In this document: positions 1 through 7,153 of the stretch, one piece after another
Layout: each line of letters starts with the position of its first letter
Position numbering within the stretch: the first letter of the stretch is position 1
Origin: Leifsonia sp. SCN 70-46
GTDB lineage: Bacteria; Actinomycetota; Actinomycetes; Actinomycetales; Microbacteriaceae
Direction of reading: 5' to 3'
Length of the DNA stretch: 64,000 nucleotides
NCBI GenBank assembly: GCA_001725325.1
Contig: MEFY01000001.1
Location: 529,214-593,213, forward strand
Notes under the pieces: model-generated
Database searches by the model: none
Told to the model about the DNA's origin: nothing
Seen by the model: only the letters and a program-made list of their open reading frames with translations
Made by a program: the position numbers and the translations under genes

Positions 1-48
1 GGAGCGGTGTGGCTCGCCACCGCCGCGGGGGTGCCCGCACTGGGCTGA
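1..48 (+). CDS. 3' end of an unidentified CDS (partial)
   Basis: Frame 1 reads through 15 codons (ending VPALG) to TGA at 46-48. Too little is present to name a function. The short stretch is hydrophobic and Ala-rich, so it could be the last membrane segment of a transporter. Its position before an ArsR regulator would suit a metalloid efflux gene, but that is a guess. It is followed at once by a 17-bp imperfect palindrome at 49-65. Confidence 0.35.
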   Translation, partial: GAVWLATAAGVPALG

Positions 49-65
49 ATAGCGGGCCCTGCTAT
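49..65. terminator. Imperfect palindrome, possible bidirectional terminator
   Basis: ATAGCGGGCCCTGCTAT starts one base after the stop codon at 48 and is palindromic except for one pair. It lies between the convergent ends of the gene finishing at 48 and the mini-ORF finishing at 79. No U-tract follows on either strand, so an operator is also possible. Confidence 0.35.
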
Positions 66-78
66 CCAGCCGTCGTGA

Positions 79-114
79 TCAGCAGCAGATGCAGCCGCAG
101 CAGTCGTCGTTCAT
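79..114 (-). CDS. 11-residue cysteine-rich mini-ORF
   Basis: ATG at 114-112 opens MNDDCCGCICC and ends in TGA at 79. Five of 11 residues are cysteine. A purine-rich Shine-Dalgarno-like tract (AGAGGGGAGGG, about 124-118) lies upstream at good spacing, which is unusual in a region of leaderless genes and argues that the ORF is translated. It is divergent from the ArsR gene and convergent with the gene ending at 48, so nothing obvious lies downstream for it to attenuate. A TTGACA box on the minus strand (181-176) could be its -35, but no convincing -10 follows at usual spacing. A thiol-rich peptide beside an As(III)-type regulator could bind metalloid or act as a regulatory leader. Both ideas are inference; I know no family for it. 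Confidence 0.4.
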   Translation of the reverse strand: MNDDCCGCICC

Positions 115-144
115 GGCACCCTCCCCTCTCTTCTCGGGGCGCGT

Positions 145-194
145 GGAGACGAGTCTCCCTTTAAAAATCGACGGCTGTCAATATTTGCTATCAT
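145..194. promoter_or_regulatory. Divergent arsR / mini-ORF control region
   Basis: An extended -10 element, TGC-TATCAT, lies at 186-194 on the plus strand and puts the transcription start at or next to the arsR ATG (201), implying a leaderless mRNA. TTGACA on the opposite strand at 181-176 overlaps it. A dyad GGAGAC-GA-GTCTCC at 145-158 lies between the promoter and the mini-ORF and is a candidate operator. The AT-rich stretch 160-198 stands out against the GC-rich surroundings. Confidence 0.45.
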
Positions 195-200
195 CTATGC

Positions 201-560
201 ATGCCGACCCTCGAGCTCCTCCCCGTGATCCAGGCGACGGCGTGCTGCGCGCCGCTCACGAAGGAGGTGCTCGGGCGGCAGGAGGCCGAGGGCCTCGCCC
301 GGTCGCTCAAGGCGATAGCGGACCCGGCGCGGCTGCGCATCCTCTCCATGGTCGCGGCGCACGAGGATGCCGAGGCGTGCGTGTGCGACCTGACCGAGCC
401 GCTCGGGCTCAGCCAGCCCACGGTGTCGCACCACCTCAAGGTGCTCGTCGAGGCGGGGTTCCTCACGCGCTCGAAGCGCGCGACATGGGCCTACTACGCG
501 CTCGTGCCGGGCGCGCTCGAGAGCCTCTCGGCGTTCCTCGTGAGCCCGCGCAGCCTCTAA
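201..560 (+). CDS. arsR: ArsR family metalloregulator (As(III)-type)
   Basis: A 119-residue ArsR/SmtB winged-helix repressor. The recognition helix region (about residues 70-82, LSQPTVSHHLK) is canonical. Cysteines sit at 15-16 (ACCAP) and 60 and 62 (ACVCDL). The CC pair plus a cysteine before the DNA-binding helix resembles the As(III) site of Corynebacterium ArsR, built from Cys15, Cys16 and Cys55. It probably represses an arsenite or other metalloid resistance gene and its own promoter. The start at 201 fits the TATCAT box 6 nt upstream (leaderless). The 3' end overlaps the convergent SDR gene by 4 nt. The metal specificity is inferred from cysteine placement. Confidence 0.88.
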   Translation: MPTLELLPVIQATACCAPLTKEVLGRQEAEGLARSLKAIADPARLRILSMVAAHEDAEACVCDLTEPLGLSQPTVSHHLKVLVEAGFLTRSKRATWAYYALVPGALESLSAFLVSPRSL

Positions 561-1318
561 CCCTCGAAGCCGATGAGCCGGCCGGCCATGGGGGCGAGCA
601 GGCGCTTGGGCACGAGCCGCGTGCCCCACGCGGCGACGGCGTTGGCGGCACCCGAGACCACGTGCGGCGGCGTCGACCGGCGGTCGAGCGCGCGCAGGGC
701 CGTGGCGACGACCTGCTGCGCGGTCTGCTGGCGGCCCACCGCCGCCTGGTCGGTCCCCACCACGTCGAAGAACTCGGTCGCCGTCGCGCCGGGCGCGAGC
801 GCCGTGATCTTCACGCCGTGCTTGCGCGCCTCGGCCCACATCGCCTCGCTGAAGCTCAGCACGAACGACTTCGACGCGCCGTAGACGGCCATGCCCGGGA
901 TGGGCTGGAACGCCGCGGTGCTCGCGACGTTGACGATCCCGCCCGAGCCCGCGGCGATCATCGGGGGGAGGAAGGCGCGCGTGGCGTCGACCACGGCGGC
1001 GACGTTGAGCGCGACCTCCTGCGCGAGACGCTCGGGCGCCTCGTCGACGAGCGCGCCGTGCGTGCCGAATCCGGCGTTGTTGACGAGCAGGTCGACGGGG
1101 CCGGCAGCGTCGAAGAGCCGACTGCCCGCCTCGGGCAGCGCGAGGTCGATCGTCACGACCTGCACGTCGACGTCGAGCGAGGCGGCGAGGGCCTCGAGCC
1201 GGTCGGTGCGGCGCGCGGCGAGCACGAGGTCGGAGCCGCGCGCGGCGAGCTGGCGGGCGAACTCCACGCCGAGGCCGGCGGAGGCTCCCGTGATGAGGGA
1301 TCGTTTCGGCGTGAACAT
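557..1318 (-). CDS. SDR family NAD(P)-dependent oxidoreductase
   Basis: A 253-residue classical short-chain dehydrogenase. The cofactor motif TGASAGLG is at 10-17, NNAG at 80-83, and the catalytic Ser133, Tyr146 and Lys150 (YGASK) are present, so the enzyme should be active. The substrate is unknown; the sequence is of the DltE/YqjQ-like general type. It is divergent from a TetR repressor (start 1399) with an operator in the shared region, so it is very likely that repressor's target. An RBS-like AAGGAG lies just before the ATG at 1318. Confidence 0.88.
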   Translation of the reverse strand: MFTPKRSLITGASAGLGVEFARQLAARGSDLVLAARRTDRLEALAASLDVDVQVVTIDLALPEAGSRLFDAAGPVDLLVNNAGFGTHGALVDEAPERLAQEVALNVAAVVDATRAFLPPMIAAGSGGIVNVASTAAFQPIPGMAVYGASKSFVLSFSEAMWAEARKHGVKITALAPGATATEFFDVVGTDQAAVGRQQTAQQVVATALRALDRRSTPPHVVSGAANAVAAWGTRLVPKRLLAPMAGRLIGFEG

Positions 1319-1330
1319 CGTGTCTCCTTA

Positions 1331-1384
1331 GGTGAACAGGTGTGAACTAAGATAGGTTTACAGGTGTACACCTAGACCTGTCAA
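1331..1384. promoter_or_regulatory. TetR operator and SDR promoter
   Basis: The minus strand carries a perfect -35 TTGACA (1384-1379) followed after 18 nt by a weak TAAACC -10 (1360-1355). The 12-bp perfect palindrome AGGTGTACACCT (1362-1373) fills the spacer, a usual place for a TetR-type operator. Related half-sites (AGGTGAACAGGTGTGAAC, 1330-1347) lie downstream towards the SDR start. Binding should block the SDR promoter and probably autoregulate the TetR gene. Confidence 0.6.
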
Positions 1385-1398
1385 GCGAGGAGCGAAGG

Positions 1399-1947
1399 AT
1401 GCGCGAACGCAGCCCGCGCGGCGAGGGCGCCCGCCTGCGCGACGACCTCGTGACGGCGGCCCGAGAGCTGCTCGTCATCCCCGACGACCAGGCGCCGTTC
1501 TCCCTGCGCTCCGTCGCGAAGGCGGTGGGGGTCTCCCCCGCCGCCGTCTACCGGCACTTCGCCTCCGCCGAGGAGCTCGTCGAGGCCGTCATCGCCGACC
1601 AGAACGACAGCCTGCGCGCCGCACTCGGCGAGGGTTCCATCGAGGAGCTCGGCAGGCGCTACGCCGCATGGGGGCTCGCCAACCGCGGCTCCTACGTGCT
1701 CCTGTTCGAGAGCGCCGACCGGCTCGCACACCGCGGCGGCCCCGGCACCCCCGGATGGGACATGGTCGAGGGCCTCGCCGCGAGGCTCGCCCACGAGCGC
1801 TCCCTCAGCCCGGAGGAGGGCACGGTGCTCGCCATCCGGCTGTGGACCGTGCTGCACGGCATCGTGTCGCTGCGCATCCACAAGCCCGACCTGCCGTGGC
1901 CGACCACGATCGACGACGAGATCGCCGCGCTAGTCGGCAGGCTGTGA
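1399..1947 (+). CDS. TetR/AcrR family transcriptional regulator
   Basis: A 182-residue regulator with an N-terminal TetR helix-turn-helix at about residues 34-54 (FSLRSVAKAVGVSPAAVYRHF region) and a C-terminal ligand domain of the WHG-containing type (TVLHGIVSL near residue 155). It is divergent from the SDR gene and probably represses it through the palindrome at 1362-1373. A GA-rich RBS (GAGGAGCGAAGG) lies just before the ATG. The last 18 nt overlap the convergent TMEM175-like gene. The ligand is unknown. Confidence 0.87.
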   Translation: MRERSPRGEGARLRDDLVTAARELLVIPDDQAPFSLRSVAKAVGVSPAAVYRHFASAEELVEAVIADQNDSLRAALGEGSIEELGRRYAAWGLANRGSYVLLFESADRLAHRGGPGTPGWDMVEGLAARLAHERSLSPEEGTVLAIRLWTVLHGIVSLRIHKPDLPWPTTIDDEIAALVGRL

Positions 1948-2580
1948 CGGCTTCCGCGTGCCCACGCGGGCGACGATGATCGTGAGCGGGATGAGCACGA
2001 GCCAGGAGTACATGGCGATCGTGGCATCCCAGAACAGCGCGATGAGGATCGAGATGCCGAACACGATGGGCACCACGAGCAGGTTGCGCCGCACGTACCG
2101 GTACATGTCCGGCTCGACGATCGCGTCGACGAGGCCGCGCCGCCACGCGTAGGCCCACATCGCGAGCTGCACGACGCTCAGCATCGCGACGACCACGGCG
2201 TACAGCACGACCGACGGCACCTCGCCCGGATACTCGCTCATGAGGCTCGTGGGGAACGGCGTGAACGCCACGAGGAACAGCAGAACGAAGTTGAGCTGGA
2301 TGAGGCGAGAGTCGAACCCGTTGATGACCCGGAACTTGCGGTGGTGGCCGTTCCAGTTGAGCGCGATGACGGCGAACGAGATGGCGTACGCCATGAACCC
2401 CGGCAGCAGGCTCACGATGACGTCGCCCGAGGTCTCGCCGTTGTCGACCTCCGGCACGCGCAGGTCGACGACGAGCAGGGTCAGCGCGATGGCGAACACC
2501 GCGTCGCTGAAGAACACCACGCGCTCGGTCATCCTGCCGTGCCCGAAGATCGAGGCGTACCGGGCGCGGAGGGTCGACAT
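1930..2580 (-). CDS. TMEM175 / DUF1211 family membrane protein
   Basis: A 216-residue polytopic membrane protein of the bacterial TMEM175 (DUF1211) family. The family signature RVVFFSDAVFAIALTLLV in the first helix contains the FSDA segment that lines the potassium pore in characterised members. Five to six hydrophobic helices follow. It probably acts as a K+-permeable channel. I prefer ATG 2580 to GTG 2586, because the palindrome at 2586-2601 places a TAGATT -10 box 6 nt before 2580, fitting a leaderless start. It is divergent from the P450 gene at 2607. Confidence 0.82.
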   Translation of the reverse strand: MSTLRARYASIFGHGRMTERVVFFSDAVFAIALTLLVVDLRVPEVDNGETSGDVIVSLLPGFMAYAISFAVIALNWNGHHRKFRVINGFDSRLIQLNFVLLFLVAFTPFPTSLMSEYPGEVPSVVLYAVVVAMLSVVQLAMWAYAWRRGLVDAIVEPDMYRYVRRNLLVVPIVFGISILIALFWDATIAMYSWLVLIPLTIIVARVGTRKPSQPAD

Positions 2581-2585
2581 GCTCA

Positions 2586-2601
2586 CAATCTAGCTAGATT
2601 G
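2586..2601. promoter_or_regulatory. Palindromic bidirectional promoter core
   Basis: CAATCTAGCTAGATTG is a perfect 16-bp palindrome filling most of the gap between two divergent genes. Each strand carries TAGATT, which ends exactly 6 nt before a start codon (GTG 2607 on plus, ATG 2580 on minus). The palindrome therefore supplies two symmetric -10 elements for two leaderless transcripts. It could additionally be an operator. Confidence 0.5.
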
Positions 2602-2606
2602 ACCCT

Positions 2607-3863
2607 GTGCCAGTAGCAGAGGATCTCGAAGCCCCCGTCCGCGAGCGCACGCTCAACCCGCTCACCGACGGGCTCGGATCGAGCGCCCGCGCGCACGAGC
2701 ACCGGCTGCTCTCCGCCGCCCGCCCGGCCCTGCCGTTCCTCAACTGGCTCGGCATGTTCGCGAAGCCGCTCATCAAGGTGCCGGGGCTCGGCTGGATCAC
2801 CGCCGACCCGCTCACGGCGCGCGCCGTGCTCACCGACCCCGACCACTTCACGCTCCTGAGCGAGGGCGGCGTGGGGCACCTGTGGGCCCAGATCCTCGGC
2901 GACTGGGTCTACGACCTCTTCGACGGGCCCGGCCACCACGACCTGCGCACGCGCAGCCGCGAGCTCTTCACCGAGAAGACCTCGGCGGCGTTCGTCGAGC
3001 GGGCCTGGGGCGGTCGCATCGAGGATGCCCGGCGCGCGTTCGAGGCGGGCGAGGACGTCGACCTCGCCGACCTCAGCCGCATCCTGGTCGGGCAGATGGT
3101 CGTGACCCTGCTCGGCATGCCCGCCGAGGACTCGGACGAGGCCTACCGCGAGATCTTCCGCACGGGCGAGGAGCTCGCGGCCACGGCGCTCGGCACCACC
3201 GCCGACACCGTGCTGCCGCCCGAGAAGATCGCCGCGGCCAAGGTCATCGTCGAGAAGCTCACGGGCCACATCGACGCGGTGTTCCCGACGGCGTCGGGAG
3301 ACACGATCATCGGCCGCTGCCGCGACCTCGGCCTCACGCTGCAGGAGACGAAGGGCCTCTCGACGCTGCTCATGGTCGCGGGCACCGAGACCGCGGCCTC
3401 CGCCATGGCGCGCACCGCGGCGCTGCTCTTCGACACGGGAGAGCAGCACGCGCTCATCGCGAAGCCGTCACTGCTCGAGAACGCGGTGCGCGAGGCGCTG
3501 CGCGTCACGTCCCCCGCGCCCATCATCGGACGCTCGGTGCTCGCCGACCTCACGATCGGCAGGCACACGCTGCGGGCCGGCGAGCGCATCGTCGTGCTCA
3601 CGTGGACCGCGAACAACCTCGCGGGCGCGTACCGGGTCGACCGCGACTACATCCCGCAGAACCGGCAGCTGTGGTTCGGCGCGGGCCGCCACCTGTGCCT
3701 CGGCGGGCCGCTCGCGCGCGCCGAGCTCTCGATGATCGTGCAGCTGCTCGTGGGCGACGGGCAGCCCTTCCGGGTCGTGTCGCGCCGCTACGGCAAGGGT
3801 GTGCTCATCCCCGCCTACGAGAGCCTCGTCGTGCGGAAGGTCACCTCCCCCGTGTCTCGCTAA
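2607..3863 (+). CDS. Cytochrome P450
   Basis: A 418-residue soluble bacterial P450. The I-helix AGTET is at 258-262, the ExxR-type EALR at 296-299, and the haem loop FGAGRHLCLG at 357-366 with proximal ligand Cys364. The start is GTG, 6 nt after a TAGATT box (leaderless). It shares with the second P450 of this window the KVPGLG/RVPGLG N-terminal segment, LWFGAG, and the GVLIP-Y-SL-VR C-terminus, so the two are paralogues that may act in one pathway. The stop codon lies inside the inverted repeat at 3847-3919, so the last residues (VSR) are encoded by the repeat. Redox partners and substrate are unknown. Confidence 0.93.
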   Translation: MPVAEDLEAPVRERTLNPLTDGLGSSARAHEHRLLSAARPALPFLNWLGMFAKPLIKVPGLGWITADPLTARAVLTDPDHFTLLSEGGVGHLWAQILGDWVYDLFDGPGHHDLRTRSRELFTEKTSAAFVERAWGGRIEDARRAFEAGEDVDLADLSRILVGQMVVTLLGMPAEDSDEAYREIFRTGEELAATALGTTADTVLPPEKIAAAKVIVEKLTGHIDAVFPTASGDTIIGRCRDLGLTLQETKGLSTLLMVAGTETAASAMARTAALLFDTGEQHALIAKPSLLENAVREALRVTSPAPIIGRSVLADLTIGRHTLRAGERIVVLTWTANNLAGAYRVDRDYIPQNRQLWFGAGRHLCLGGPLARAELSMIVQLLVGDGQPFRVVSRRYGKGVLIPAYESLVVRKVTSPVSR

Positions 3864-3919
3864 GTTCCACAAGTCCCGGAGATGTGCTCGACTCGGGGAA
3901 CTTAGCGAGACACGAGGGG
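3847..3919. repeat. REP-like hairpin element, copy 1
   Basis: Perfect 18-bp arms (CGTGTCTCGCTAAGTTCC at 3851-3868; complement at 3897-3914) are flanked by C and G runs and separated by 28 nt that contain the core CGGAGATGTGC (3877-3887). A second copy in opposite orientation is at 51111-51184: same outer arm GTGTCTCGC, same core. It lies between convergent genes and could terminate both transcripts. The TAA stop of the P450 (3861-3863) is within the left arm. Confidence 0.7.
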
Positions 3920-3925
3920 AAGGGG

Positions 3926-4840
3926 CTAGTCGTGGGTGGGGTGCTCGTGCGCCCCGTGGCCGGCAGGCTCGAGCTGGAACGTCGAGTGCTCGATCTGCAC
4001 CGCGAAGTGCTCCGCGACGCAGTGCTGCAGGTCGTCGAGCATCTGCGCGTTGTGGCCGTCGTAGAAGCACGAGTCGTCGACGACGACGTGGGCCGTGAGC
4101 ACGGGCAGCCCCGTGGCGATCTGCGTGACGTGCAGGTCGTGCACGGCCTGCACGTGCGGCAGGTCGAGCAGGTGGTCGCGCACGGCGTCGAGGTCGAGAC
4201 CCTTGGGCGTCGACTCCAGCAGCACGTTCGTGGTGTCGCGCAGCAGCAGCACGGCGCGCGGCAGGATGAGCGCGCCGATGAGGATGGCGGCGATCGCGTC
4301 GGCGAGCTGGAACCCCGTGAACGTGATCACGAGGGCCGCGGCGATGACGGCGACAGAGCCGAGCGCGTCGTTGAGCACCTCGAGGAACGCCGCCCGCAGG
4401 TTGAGGTTCTTGCCGCGGCTCGACGCGAGCACGGCGATCGACGCGGCGTTGCCGACGAGGCCGATGATGCCGAACACGATGAGCTGCGGGCCCGGGATCT
4501 GCGGCGGGTCGAACAGGCGCTGCACGGCCTCGACGAGCACGAAGATGCCCACGGCGAGCAGTACGGCCGCCTGGGCCGTCGCGCCCAGGACCTCGGCACG
4601 GGCCATGCCCCATGTGCGCCGTGAGGTCGCGGGGCGCCTGACGAGCGTCGCCGCGAGCAGCGCTATCGCGAGCCCGCCCGCGTCGGTGAGCATGTGCGCC
4701 GCGTCGACGAGCAGCGCGAGGCTCCCCGTGATGACGGCGCCCACGACCTCCGCGACGAGGATCGTCGCCGTGATGCCGAGGGCTATCGCGATGCGGCCAC
4801 GGCCGGACGACGCGTGGTCGTGATCGTGGTCGTGTGCCAT
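3926..4840 (-). CDS. Cation diffusion facilitator family metal exporter
   Basis: A 304-residue CDF transporter that should export Zn2+ or a similar divalent ion in exchange for protons. It has a His-rich N-terminus (MAHDHDHDHAS), six membrane helices with HxxxD-type metal sites (DAAHMLTDAGG near residue 50; EVLNDALGS near 155), a cytosolic ferredoxin-like C-terminal domain and a His-rich tail (HGAHEHPTHD). The ATG lies one base after the epimerase stop (TGA-C-ATG), so it is translationally coupled as the last gene of the KAS III operon. Why a metal exporter closes a biosynthetic operon is unclear. Confidence 0.9.
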   Translation of the reverse strand: MAHDHDHDHASSGRGRIAIALGITATILVAEVVGAVITGSLALLVDAAHMLTDAGGLAIALLAATLVRRPATSRRTWGMARAEVLGATAQAAVLLAVGIFVLVEAVQRLFDPPQIPGPQLIVFGIIGLVGNAASIAVLASSRGKNLNLRAAFLEVLNDALGSVAVIAAALVITFTGFQLADAIAAILIGALILPRAVLLLRDTTNVLLESTPKGLDLDAVRDHLLDLPHVQAVHDLHVTQIATGLPVLTAHVVVDDSCFYDGHNAQMLDDLQHCVAEHFAVQIEHSTFQLEPAGHGAHEHPTHD

Positions 4841-4841
4841 G

Positions 4842-5696
4842 TCACCATTGTTCCGCACCCGACAGCGAAGTGGGTCCCGGCCGGAAGCCCAGCAGCTCGC
4901 GCGCGCGGGTGAGGTCGAGCGTGCGCTCGAGTCCGAGCTGCGAGACCGCGTAGCGCGTGAGGCGCGGACGTCTCGACAGCCTCTCGAGGGCGGCGGCGGC
5001 CGTGAACGCCGCGCGGTACGGGATGCGGGCGAGCGAGACATCCCCGCGACCGCGCCGCTGCAGGAACTCGCGCAGCACCGCCGAGAGCAGCACGTCGGTG
5101 TCGTCGCCGACGTTGTAGACCCCCGCGGGTCCCGTGAGCGCGAGCTCGACGGCCGCCGTGAGGTTGTCGATGTGGGTGAGGGTGTGGCGCACCTCCGCGC
5201 CCTCGGGCAGCACGAGGCGGTGCCCGCGGATGCCCGCGAGGATGCGGGGCAGCAGCGTCGTGTCCCCGGGGCCGTAGACGGCGTGCGGCCGCAGCACGAC
5301 GGCGTCGGCGGGCAGCTCGGCCTCGGCCGCGGCCTTCGACTCGGAGTACGTGCTCAGGAACCGGGCGGGCGGCGGAGCATCCTCGCGCACGCGCACGCTC
5401 GGCGTGAACGCGTCGTACACGCTCGACGTGCTCACGTGCACGAGGCGCGCGCCGCCCGCGCTCGCGACGACGTTGCGCGTGCCGATGCGGTTGGCGAGCA
5501 TGGCGTCGCCGAGGCTCGCCCGGTCGGAGGCGAGGGCGGCGCAGTGCACGACGGCGTCGGCGCGCAGCTCGCGGGGGCCGGTCGTGATGTCCCACTCGCG
5601 GCGGGTGAGGGGCGTGACGTCGTGGCCGTGCTCGCGCAGGCGGCGCACGACCGCACCCCCGACGAAGCCCGCGGCACCCGTGACGGCGACCCTCAC
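4842..5696 (-). CDS. NAD-dependent epimerase/dehydratase (extended SDR, OleD-like candidate)
   Basis: A 284-residue extended SDR with the Rossmann motif TGAAGFVG at 6-13 and the catalytic Tyr117-x3-Lys121 (YSESK). It could reduce a beta-keto acid or act on a sugar nucleotide. In an operon with a KAS III-like condensing enzyme and an AMP ligase, a role like OleD (reduction of a 2-alkyl-3-keto acid) is attractive but unproven; alone it would be called a generic epimerase. GTG 5696 overlaps the ligase stop as GTGA. Confidence 0.85.
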   Translation of the reverse strand: MRVAVTGAAGFVGGAVVRRLREHGHDVTPLTRREWDITTGPRELRADAVVHCAALASDRASLGDAMLANRIGTRNVVASAGGARLVHVSTSSVYDAFTPSVRVREDAPPPARFLSTYSESKAAAEAELPADAVVLRPHAVYGPGDTTLLPRILAGIRGHRLVLPEGAEVRHTLTHIDNLTAAVELALTGPAGVYNVGDDTDVLLSAVLREFLQRRGRGDVSLARIPYRAAFTAAAALERLSRRPRLTRYAVSQLGLERTLDLTRARELLGFRPGPTSLSGAEQW

Positions 5697-7153
5697 ACGA
5701 GCCTCCGCAGGGCCTCGCGGTCGAGCTTCTGGCTCCGCCCCTTCTTCGGAAGGGCGTCGAGCACGACGATGCGGTCGGGCATGACCGCCGCGTCGATGAG
5801 GCCGGGCAGCGCCGCGCGCACGCGCGAGGTGTCGCCCACGATCGCGAGCACGAGCTCGTCGTCGCCGATGTCGTTCGGCACCCCCACGAGGGCCGCCTCG
5901 CGCACGCCCGGGATGCCCGCGATGACGGGCTCGTACAGGCCCGGGTAGACGTTGGTGGTGCCGCGGATGAACATGTCCTTGCTGCGCCCGCCGAGGATGA
6001 CCCTGCCGCCCTCGAGGCGCGCGAGGTCGCCCGTCCTGAGCTCGGCGAGCGGCGGCTCCCCGAGGTAGCTCGCGAGCCCGTCGCCCGCGACGACGAGCTC
6101 GCCGTCGTCGATACGCGCCGCCACGGAGCCCATGAGCTCGCCCACGTAGTCGCCGGGGCCGTCGAAGGCGAGCTTCTCGTCGCCGTCGGCGATCGCGACG
6201 GGCAGGATCTCCGTCATGCCGTAGATCGCGCGGATGCCCGTGCCCGGCAGCTGCGCGCGCACGCGCTCGAGCAGAGGCCGCAGCACGGGGGCGCCCCCGA
6301 TGAGCACCATGCGCAGGTCGGCGCGCACGCCTGACGTGAGCAGCGCGTCGAGCGCCGCCGGCACCGCGAAGAGCACGTCGGCACGGTCGAGCAGCGGCAG
6401 GTACCTGTCGGGCTTCGCGCCGGGGTCGGCCCCCGCGGGCGGCAGCACCCAGTGCGCGCCCGAGATGAGCGCGGGGATGCCGACCATGAGCTGGTCGGTG
6501 AGCACGACCTCGCCGGACACGAATCCCACGTGCGCCGCGAAGTCGGCGAGGCCCGTGCCGAGCGACGTGCGCGTGTGCACGACGGCCTTGGGGTGCGCGG
6601 TGGTGCCCGACGTGAAGATGATGAGCGCCTCGCCGGTGGCGGGGTCCGCCGAGATCGGGCTGCCGTGGCGCGGCAGGCTCGACAGCCGGATCGCGCCCTT
6701 CGGCACCCCGGGCAGCCACGGCCCCGCGTAGATGTGCCGCGCCCGGGGCACGACAGACCGGTAGTCGGGCAGCTCGAGCCCGCGCGCCCGCGCGACGCGG
6801 CGCAGGGGTCCGCGCGAGACGGCGTAGAGCAGGGACTCCGCCGCGACCCACCCCGGCGCCGCGAGCCCCGCGCGGGCGCGGAACATCGCCTCGCCCGCCC
6901 CCGGGTCCGCGAACACGACGGTTCCGCCCGCGGCTATCGTCCCGAGGGCGAGGCAGATGCCGTCGAGGCCCGGCCGCACGGAGAACAGCATGCGGTCCCC
7001 CGGCCTCAGGCCGGCTGCTGTGAGGGAGGACGCCACGCCGAGGATGCGGTCGCGCAGGTCGCGGTAGCGCAGCGTCGTCCTCCGCAACGTCATCGCCGGG
7101 GCGTCGGGCGTGCGCTCGCACGCCTCGAGCAGCGCGGCGAGGATGTCAGGCAC
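5693..7153 (-). CDS. AMP-dependent synthetase/ligase (OleC-like candidate)
   Basis: A 486-residue ANL-superfamily adenylating enzyme. P-loop TSGTTAHPK is at 181-189, YGMTE at 311-315, RTGD at 373-376, and a C-terminal Lys (KKGRSQKL near 475) is present. It either makes an acyl-CoA or, if OleC-like, adenylates a beta-hydroxy acid and closes it to a beta-lactone. The GTG start (7153) overlaps the P450 end by 8 nt. Its neighbours (condensing enzyme, reductase) favour the OleC idea. Length is somewhat short for OleC (about 530-560 residues), so an acyl-CoA ligase remains possible. Confidence 0.85.
   Translation of the reverse strand: MPDILAALLEACERTPDAPAMTLRRTTLRYRDLRDRILGVASSLTAAGLRPGDRMLFSVRPGLDGICLALGTIAAGGTVVFADPGAGEAMFRARAGLAAPGWVAAESLLYAVSRGPLRRVARARGLELPDYRSVVPRARHIYAGPWLPGVPKGAIRLSSLPRHGSPISADPATGEALIIFTSGTTAHPKAVVHTRTSLGTGLADFAAHVGFVSGEVVLTDQLMVGIPALISGAHWVLPPAGADPGAKPDRYLPLLDRADVLFAVPAALDALLTSGVRADLRMVLIGGAPVLRPLLERVRAQLPGTGIRAIYGMTEILPVAIADGDEKLAFDGPGDYVGELMGSVAARIDDGELVVAGDGLASYLGEPPLAELRTGDLARLEGGRVILGGRSKDMFIRGTTNVYPGLYEPVIAGIPGVREAALVGVPNDIGDDELVLAIVGDTSRVRAALPGLIDAAVMPDRIVVLDALPKKGRSQKLDREALRRLV

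Noticed and set aside
4842..7121. Very long open frames (up to about 760 codons) out of phase with the AMP ligase and epimerase
   Set aside because: They are low-complexity Arg/Ala/Pro-rich shadows created by the high GC content; only the final part, from GTG 5696, is the real epimerase frame.
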